A stretch of DNA of 24,321 bases, taken from positions 1 to 24,321 of the forward strand of contig CAZKCI010000016.1 in NCBI GenBank assembly GCA_964551475.1. The letters run 5' to 3'. Position numbers and translations under genes: made by a program. This DNA comes from CAZKCI01 sp964551475. GTDB lineage: Bacteria > Auribacterota > Erginobacteria > Erginobacterales > CAZKCI01. Positions 20,424 through 24,321 of this stretch are shown piece by piece (position 1 is the first letter of the stretch; every line of letters starts with the position of its first letter). The notes beneath the pieces were generated by a model. The model was not told the DNA's origin. It was given only the letters and a program-made list of their open reading frames with translations, and made no database searches.

Positions 20424-21077
20424 ATGAAACCATACGTGACGGCCGGGACATTGGAAACCAAGGCACGGTTGTGGCTCCGGAAAATCCATGCCCACAACCG
20501 GCACGAGATGCGGTTGAACAAGGCAGCCTGCGCGCTCCTCGTGATCGACATGCAGAAGTTCTTCCTGGATCCCTCCTCGCCGACGTTCACCTGCGGCGGG
20601 ACGGCCATCGTTCCCACCGTTAAGCGCCTGATCGCGGCTTTCCGTCGGGCCGGGCGACCCGTGATCTTTGCCCGGCACGTCCATCACCCCAACGACCTCG
20701 ACAGCGGCATCATGGGGTGGTGGTGGAAGGGGAAATGCCTGGAAGGCAGCCCGGAGAGCGAGATCCATCCCGAGCTGGCGCCGCGGCCGGACGAGAAAGT
20801 GGTCTTCAAGCACCGCTACTCGGCGTTCTACAACACGGATCTCGAGACCGTGCTCCGCTGCCTGAAGGTGGAGGATCTCGTGATTTCCGGCATCATGACC
20901 AACATGTGTTGCGAGTCCACCGCGCGGGACGCCTATTATAGGGACTACCGGGTGTTTTTCCTGGCGGACGGGACTGGGTCCGTGAACGAGGAAATGCACC
21001 TCGCCAGCCTGCTCAATCTCGCCTTCGGTTTTGCGTTCGTGACCACGAGTAACGCGATCGCGGCACAGTTGAGATAA
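20424..21077 (+). CDS. Isochorismatase-family cysteine hydrolase
   Basis: The 217-residue protein has the cysteine-hydrolase triad of the family: D42 in LLVIDMQKFF, K129 in VFKHRYSAF and C162 in TNMCCESTARDAYYRDY. These enzymes cleave C-O or C-N bonds in small amides and enol ethers (isochorismate, nicotinamide, ureidoacrylate and others). The substrate cannot be told here. The N-terminal 28 residues before MRLNKAACALL are kept because RKIHAHNRHE resembles the N-terminal extension I recall in one subgroup. The ribosome site is weak and lies in repeat-derived DNA. GC content is closer to the acs genes than to the toxin pair, so this gene may mark the right edge of the island. It converges on acsB. 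Confidence 0.9.
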   Translation: MKPYVTAGTLETKARLWLRKIHAHNRHEMRLNKAACALLVIDMQKFFLDPSSPTFTCGGTAIVPTVKRLIAAFRRAGRPVIFARHVHHPNDLDSGIMGWWWKGKCLEGSPESEIHPELAPRPDEKVVFKHRYSAFYNTDLETVLRCLKVEDLVISGIMTNMCCESTARDAYYRDYRVFFLADGTGSVNEEMHLASLLNLAFGFAFVTTSNAIAAQLR

Positions 21078-21094
21078 GAAAGAGGGACGGTGCT

Positions 21095-21420
21095 AATTAG
21101 TCAACATTCTCATTCGGCCTGATCGGGACCAACATGGATCGCGGCGAGACCCTTCGACAAGCTCAGGGCTGGCAGCCGCTCCCACAGAGACGCAGAGCGA
21201 GCGGTCGGAGCTTGGTTTTGTGGGAGGGGCATTCTTGCCCCGATCCGGGCTAACGCTGATCGCGGCGAGAACGCCGCTACCACGGCTGGCTGGGGCTTGG
21301 ATCGCGGCGAGGACGCCGCTCCCACAGGCTGGCTGGGGCTTGGATCGCGGCGAGGACCCTTCGACAAGCTCAGGGCTGGCAGCCGCTCCCACAAGCGGGC
21401 CTGGCACGCGCGGAGCGGGA
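21095..21420. repeat. Cluster of GTGGGAG-family REP hairpins, some nested
   Basis: Five or so copies are packed between the isochorismatase gene and acsB. Copies at about 21220-21245 (GGGGCA-TTCT-TGCCCC), 21262-21285 (GCGGCG-AGAA-CGCCGC) and 21301-21326 (GCGGCG-AGGA-CGCCGC) are simple hairpins in both orientations. Copies at about 21137-21188 and 21341-21393 have the same outer arms split by an inserted CCCTTCGACAAGCTCAGGG palindrome plus CTGGCA. The CGCAGAGCGAGCGG flank at 21190 is the reverse of the 9521 array's unit head. ORFs through here encode only repeat peptides. Confidence 0.88.
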
Positions 21421-21448
21421 GAGGCGACGCTACAGGTCGGGGATAAGA

Positions 21449-23620
21449 TCAGAACATCGGCGGCAGGGAGAGGGAGGGGTGGCCGGCCTTCTTCAGGAAC
21501 TCGAGGAGGGAGGCGGTGTCGGTAGCGGTCGTCTCGTCGGCGATCCGTTCCACGAAGTCCGGGATGCCGATCTCCTCTCCGCGCCGGCTGAGCGGCTCGC
21601 GCAGGAACTCCTTGAGCTCTCGGGGGAGCCAGACCAGGCGCTGCAAGCCCCCGTCGCCGGAGATGAACTTCTTGGACGCGAGGTAGAGGCGTCCCACGCC
21701 CAGGAAGCCGGGCGTCTGCACGCCCCCGCCGACCATACCGGCCAGCGTGACGAAGTCCATCCCGCAGGGGGTGATCGCCGTGAACTCCCGGTTGACCGCC
21801 ATCACGCCGTTCGCCTCCGGGATGACGGCCAGGATGCACTCGAAGCAGCCGCATGAGGTCATCGGGTCGACCATCATCGAGTAGATGCTGAAGCGCTTCA
21901 GCGCGCGATGGGAGGCTTCGTCCACGAAGGCGTTGATCCCCTCCCATTGGCCGATCGCCGGCTCGAGGGTTTTGCCCTTGGCCACCGGCTGGTTGGGGCC
22001 GCGGGGGTTGATCTCGTGGGCGGCCTTCCCGTCCAGCCAGTTGTAGGCGCCGCAGAGGCCCAGCCTCTCCGGGCTGATGATGCAGACGTGGCTGGGGGCG
22101 AAGGACTGGCAGAGCGTGCAGGAATAGAAGGTGGCCACCGACTCGTCGGTCATCCCGGCGACGCGGGCGTCGCGTCCGGCGTAGGCGGCTTTCGCCGCCG
22201 TGAGCTCCTTCTCCATATCCTCCGGGCGGGTGAAGATGTCGACCTCCGCCTTGTCGATGATCGCCCCGAAGTCGTTGTGGAGGCGGGCGACGACGATCTC
22301 CCCCAGGTGGCGCAGGCGGAAACCGGAGGCGAAGGCCTTCTTGCCGATCCGGAGCCAGACCATGTCCCTTTGCCCCATGTGCATGACGCCCATCGCCCCG
22401 TTGATGAAGGTGTGGAGCTGGCGCTCCAGGATCGACTCGAAGTCCTTCTCCATCTTCCTTCCGGCGACGCGGACCACGATCCCCAGAGGGAACGATCCCC
22501 CGGGGGCAACGACGTCGATGTCGGGACCGCGGAGGGAGACCTTCCCGTCGGTGATCTTCTCCAGTTTCCCCTGGTAGAGATACTCGAAGGCCTTGGAATA
22601 CTTGGACCCGGCCTGGGCCTGGAGGTCCTCCTTGCGCACCCGCTCGCCCTCGAAGGCGGCGGCGTAGGGGACGGGGAGAGGGATCTCCTTGACCTTGATC
22701 TTGATCCCTCGAGCCGTAATGGCTCTCGGGACGATCTCGGCGTAATCCTTCACCGAGATCAGCGACTCGTGGAGGGTGAGGGGGGAGGAGAGGATCTCCG
22801 GGACGTCGGTGTCGGCGATGATCGGGCAGCCGAGCGTAAGGGCGGCGGCGGCGCTAGCCACCTTGAGCTCGTCGAGCGCGCCCAGGGCGATGACGAAGGC
22901 GTTGACCCGCTCCCGGCAGTAGGCGAGGCACTCGTCGCGCTGGCCCTTCTTCCGCCCGCCGAAGGTGAGGGCGACACGGATGGCGAAGTTGAGGGGGTAG
23001 ACCACGGAAGGGGTGTCGCGGCCGAAGGGGACGACATAGGTGTCCCAGCCGAGCTCGACGCCGGCCGTCTGGAGCTGGTCGATGATGCTCACGTCTCCGA
23101 CCGAGCCGCCGACCAGGACCAGGATGTTCTTCTTCTGAAGCTCCCGGACGATCTTGGCCGCCGTCTCGGGGTCGGGCGCCGCGCCCAGTATCGCCGCCAC
23201 GCCGGGCATGCGGCCGTCGACCAGTATGATCCCCAGCGTGCGCAGGATGGTGTCGGTGAAGAAGCCGTTGCAGGAGGGCTGGGGCTCCTCCCGGAGGAGG
23301 TAGCGGACGGCCATCAGGACTTCTTCGGAGAGGAGAGTGGCGAGGCCCGCGTTCACCGCGTCGGCGAGGGGGGGAGGGGCGTCGGCGGGCAGCGGAGGGA
23401 GGAGCTTCTTCGCCTCGGCGAGGACGGCCGCTCCGTCGGCGAGTGTGCGGGCTTCGGCGCCAAGGAGGGCGTAGGCGGCGGGGAGGTAGAAGGCGGTCTC
23501 GGGGAAGGCGATCTTCGCTGCTCCGCCCTTGGCGGCAAGAGCGGCGGCGAGCTTCTCCTCCGCCAGGCGGTAGGCCTGGTGGGCGCCTTGGACAGCGAGT
23601 TTGACGACGATGTCGGACAT
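21449..23620 (-). CDS. acsB: Acetyl-CoA synthase, alpha subunit of CODH/ACS
   Basis: AcsB joins the CFeSP methyl group, CO and CoA into acetyl-CoA at the nickel A-cluster. The protein is full length at 723 residues (Moorella AcsB is about 729). The A-cluster ligands are all present: C501, C504, C513 and C523 in CTLCQSFAPSHVC and GLCGAYNW for the [4Fe-4S] cluster, and C590-G-C592 in TSCGCFEC for the distal nickel. The N-terminal domain that contacts CODH and forms the CO channel is also present, so this is the bacterial form. The start is ATG 23620, with no Shine-Dalgarno. No CODH gene adjoins it on either side in this window; the upstream side is a repeat region, then a divergent beta-helix gene. 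Confidence 0.98.
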   Translation of the reverse strand: MSDIVVKLAVQGAHQAYRLAEEKLAAALAAKGGAAKIAFPETAFYLPAAYALLGAEARTLADGAAVLAEAKKLLPPLPADAPPPLADAVNAGLATLLSEEVLMAVRYLLREEPQPSCNGFFTDTILRTLGIILVDGRMPGVAAILGAAPDPETAAKIVRELQKKNILVLVGGSVGDVSIIDQLQTAGVELGWDTYVVPFGRDTPSVVYPLNFAIRVALTFGGRKKGQRDECLAYCRERVNAFVIALGALDELKVASAAAALTLGCPIIADTDVPEILSSPLTLHESLISVKDYAEIVPRAITARGIKIKVKEIPLPVPYAAAFEGERVRKEDLQAQAGSKYSKAFEYLYQGKLEKITDGKVSLRGPDIDVVAPGGSFPLGIVVRVAGRKMEKDFESILERQLHTFINGAMGVMHMGQRDMVWLRIGKKAFASGFRLRHLGEIVVARLHNDFGAIIDKAEVDIFTRPEDMEKELTAAKAAYAGRDARVAGMTDESVATFYSCTLCQSFAPSHVCIISPERLGLCGAYNWLDGKAAHEINPRGPNQPVAKGKTLEPAIGQWEGINAFVDEASHRALKRFSIYSMMVDPMTSCGCFECILAVIPEANGVMAVNREFTAITPCGMDFVTLAGMVGGGVQTPGFLGVGRLYLASKKFISGDGGLQRLVWLPRELKEFLREPLSRRGEEIGIPDFVERIADETTATDTASLLEFLKKAGHPSLSLPPMF

Positions 23621-23733
23621 GAGCTTAACTACGAATTACGCGAATTGGGCTTGGCTGGGCTCGGCAAATTTAACTACGAATTTCGCGAATTACGCGAATG
23701 GCTGACCGCTATATATACCACAGTGCGGACTGC
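23621..23733. repeat. ACGAATT-word spacer upstream of acsB
   Basis: The stretch consists of TAACTACGAATT, ACGCGAATT and a GGCTTGGCTGGGCTCGGCAAA segment, repeated in part (23631-23652 and 23671-23699). It shares words and order with the folD-acsD spacer at 4739-4815. No promoter with both boxes was found on the acsB strand. Confidence 0.6.
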
Positions 23734-23830
23734 TGTGGGAGCGGCATTTGCCCCATCCCGAAATCTTCTTCGGGACTTGCCGCGATCCGGGACGACTTGG
23801 ATCGGGGCAGGAATGCCCCTCCCACATTGG
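23734..23830. repeat. GTGGGAG-family pair: nested copy plus inverted simple copy
   Basis: The left copy has outer arms GCGGCA (23741-23746) and TGCCGC (23778-23783). Its loop contains an unrelated perfect hairpin, CCCGAA-ATCTTC-TTCGGG (23757-23774). The right copy is inverted: GGGGCA-GGAA-TGCCCC (23804-23819) between GATC and CTCCCACA. The two are joined by CCGGGACGACTTG, as at 9711-9720. Bases 23831-23910 show no feature. Confidence 0.88.
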
Positions 23831-23910
23831 CTGGAAGAGGGCTGTCTCTGCCGATCGGACGGATAGAGTAGGCCGGCGGCTGCGCGAGCGGATCGCGTGC
23901 TATATTTCCA

Positions 23911-24321
23911 ATGATGAGAGCGTTGGCGATCCTTCTGCTCATCTTCCCCTTCCCCGCGTATTGCGCCCAGACTTACTACGTCTCCCCGGAGGGAAACGAC
24001 TCTGGCCTCGGAACCTGGCTGGAGCCTTTCCGGACCGTCCAGCGCGCCGCCGACCTCGCCGTCGCGGGCGACTCCGTCCTGATCCGGGGCGGCGTGTACC
24101 ACGAATTCCTCGCCGTCGCCCGTTCGGGGGCGGCCGGCGCCCCCATCAGCTTTGCCTCCTTCGGCGATGAGACGGTCGTCCTGGACGGGACCGGCCTGGA
24201 GTGGAAGTACGGCATCAATATCGAGGGGAACGACTATCTCCATTTCCAGGGGCTCGCGGTGCGCAATTACCGGCGGGAGGGGACGCCGGGCTTCGGCTTT
24301 GTCTCCTGGTCCCACAGCCGG
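23911..24321 (+). CDS. Secreted right-handed beta-helix protein, 5' part only
   Basis: An open frame of 137 codons runs off the end of the window. It begins MMRALAILLLIFPFPAYCAQ, a signal peptide probably cut after AYC-A or AYCA. It continues TYYVSPEGNDSGLGTWLEPF, RTVQRAADLAVAGDSVLIRG and GVYHEFLAV, the standard start of parallel beta-helix proteins of the pectate-lyase/DUF1565-like kind (YYVSPxGNDxxxGT, then F-TIQxAxxxAxxGDTVxVxxGxY). Enzyme or surface role cannot be decided from this part. ATG 23911 or 23914 could be used; no ribosome site is evident. It is divergent from acsB. Confidence 0.85.
   Translation, partial: MMRALAILLLIFPFPAYCAQTYYVSPEGNDSGLGTWLEPFRTVQRAADLAVAGDSVLIRGGVYHEFLAVARSGAAGAPISFASFGDETVVLDGTGLEWKYGINIEGNDYLHFQGLAVRNYRREGTPGFGFVSWSHSR

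Noticed and set aside
21093..21448. ORFs containing ALSLSKG or SPELVEG peptides
   Set aside because: These peptides are the translated CCCTTCGACAAGCTCAGGG palindrome, a known annotation artefact.
21908..23866. 652-residue plus-strand ORF opposite acsB
   Set aside because: It is the antisense shadow of acsB, low-complexity and running on into repeat DNA.
1..24321. tRNA or rRNA genes
   Set aside because: No T-loop/acceptor pairing or conserved rRNA words were seen by eye; a covariance scan would be needed to be certain.

Overview
The window is bacterial and very likely from an uncultured anaerobe assembled from a metagenome. It joins a GC-rich, minus-strand set of Wood-Ljungdahl (reductive acetyl-CoA) genes to a visibly AT-richer accessory island. 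The intergenic DNA is crowded with palindromic repeats. Several traits recall uncultured candidate phyla near the Omnitrophota/Auribacterota or PVC groups: SD-poor core genes, a huge secreted beta-helix protein with choice-of-anchor Q and GDYDGDG repeats, and dense REP-like DNA. That placement is inference from general knowledge and is weak.

Layout. Bases 1-216 hold a repeat. Then, all on the minus strand except a plus-strand Nudix gene: a P-loop/DRTGG protein (217-1305), the Nudix hydrolase (1397-1966), fhs formyl-THF synthetase (2013-3740), folD (3807-4697), acsD small CFeSP subunit (4823-5815), acsV ferredoxin/ASKHA corrinoid activator (5832-7745) and acsC large CFeSP subunit (7993-9339). 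acsB, the acetyl-CoA synthase, lies 12 kb away at 21449-23620, same strand. Together these cover formate activation to methylene-THF, methyl transfer through the corrinoid protein and its reductive repair, and acetyl-CoA assembly. CODH (acsA/cooS), the methyltransferase acsE and methylene-THF reductase are not in the window.

The island between acsC and acsB is read entirely on the plus strand. In order it holds: a repeat field with a 48-bp tandem array (9416-10330); a 37-codon remnant resembling the N-terminus of a type IIG restriction-modification enzyme; a GIY-YIG nuclease-like protein followed by a duplicated scar of its own C-terminus; a ~1617-residue secreted beta-helix/FG-GAP-like protein; a DUF2569-like membrane protein between 81-bp direct repeats; a protein with three CxxC...RDRDGR...CxxC knuckles; an orphan ORF; a SatD-family gene; a DUF3307 gene cut short; an Xre-RES toxin-antitoxin pair with a clear promoter and operator-like palindrome; and an isochorismatase-family hydrolase. 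The window ends inside a second secreted beta-helix gene on the plus strand (23911 onward).

The most unusual signal is not a gene. At least three palindromic repeat families recur, and their stems change in a base-paired, compensatory way between copies. Some copies carry a second, unrelated hairpin nested in the loop. One family is expanded as a 48-bp tandem array. Repeat copies supply the last codons of acsD and the Nudix gene, and a related kind of palindrome covers the last codons of satD. No RAYT transposase that could mobilise them is visible here.
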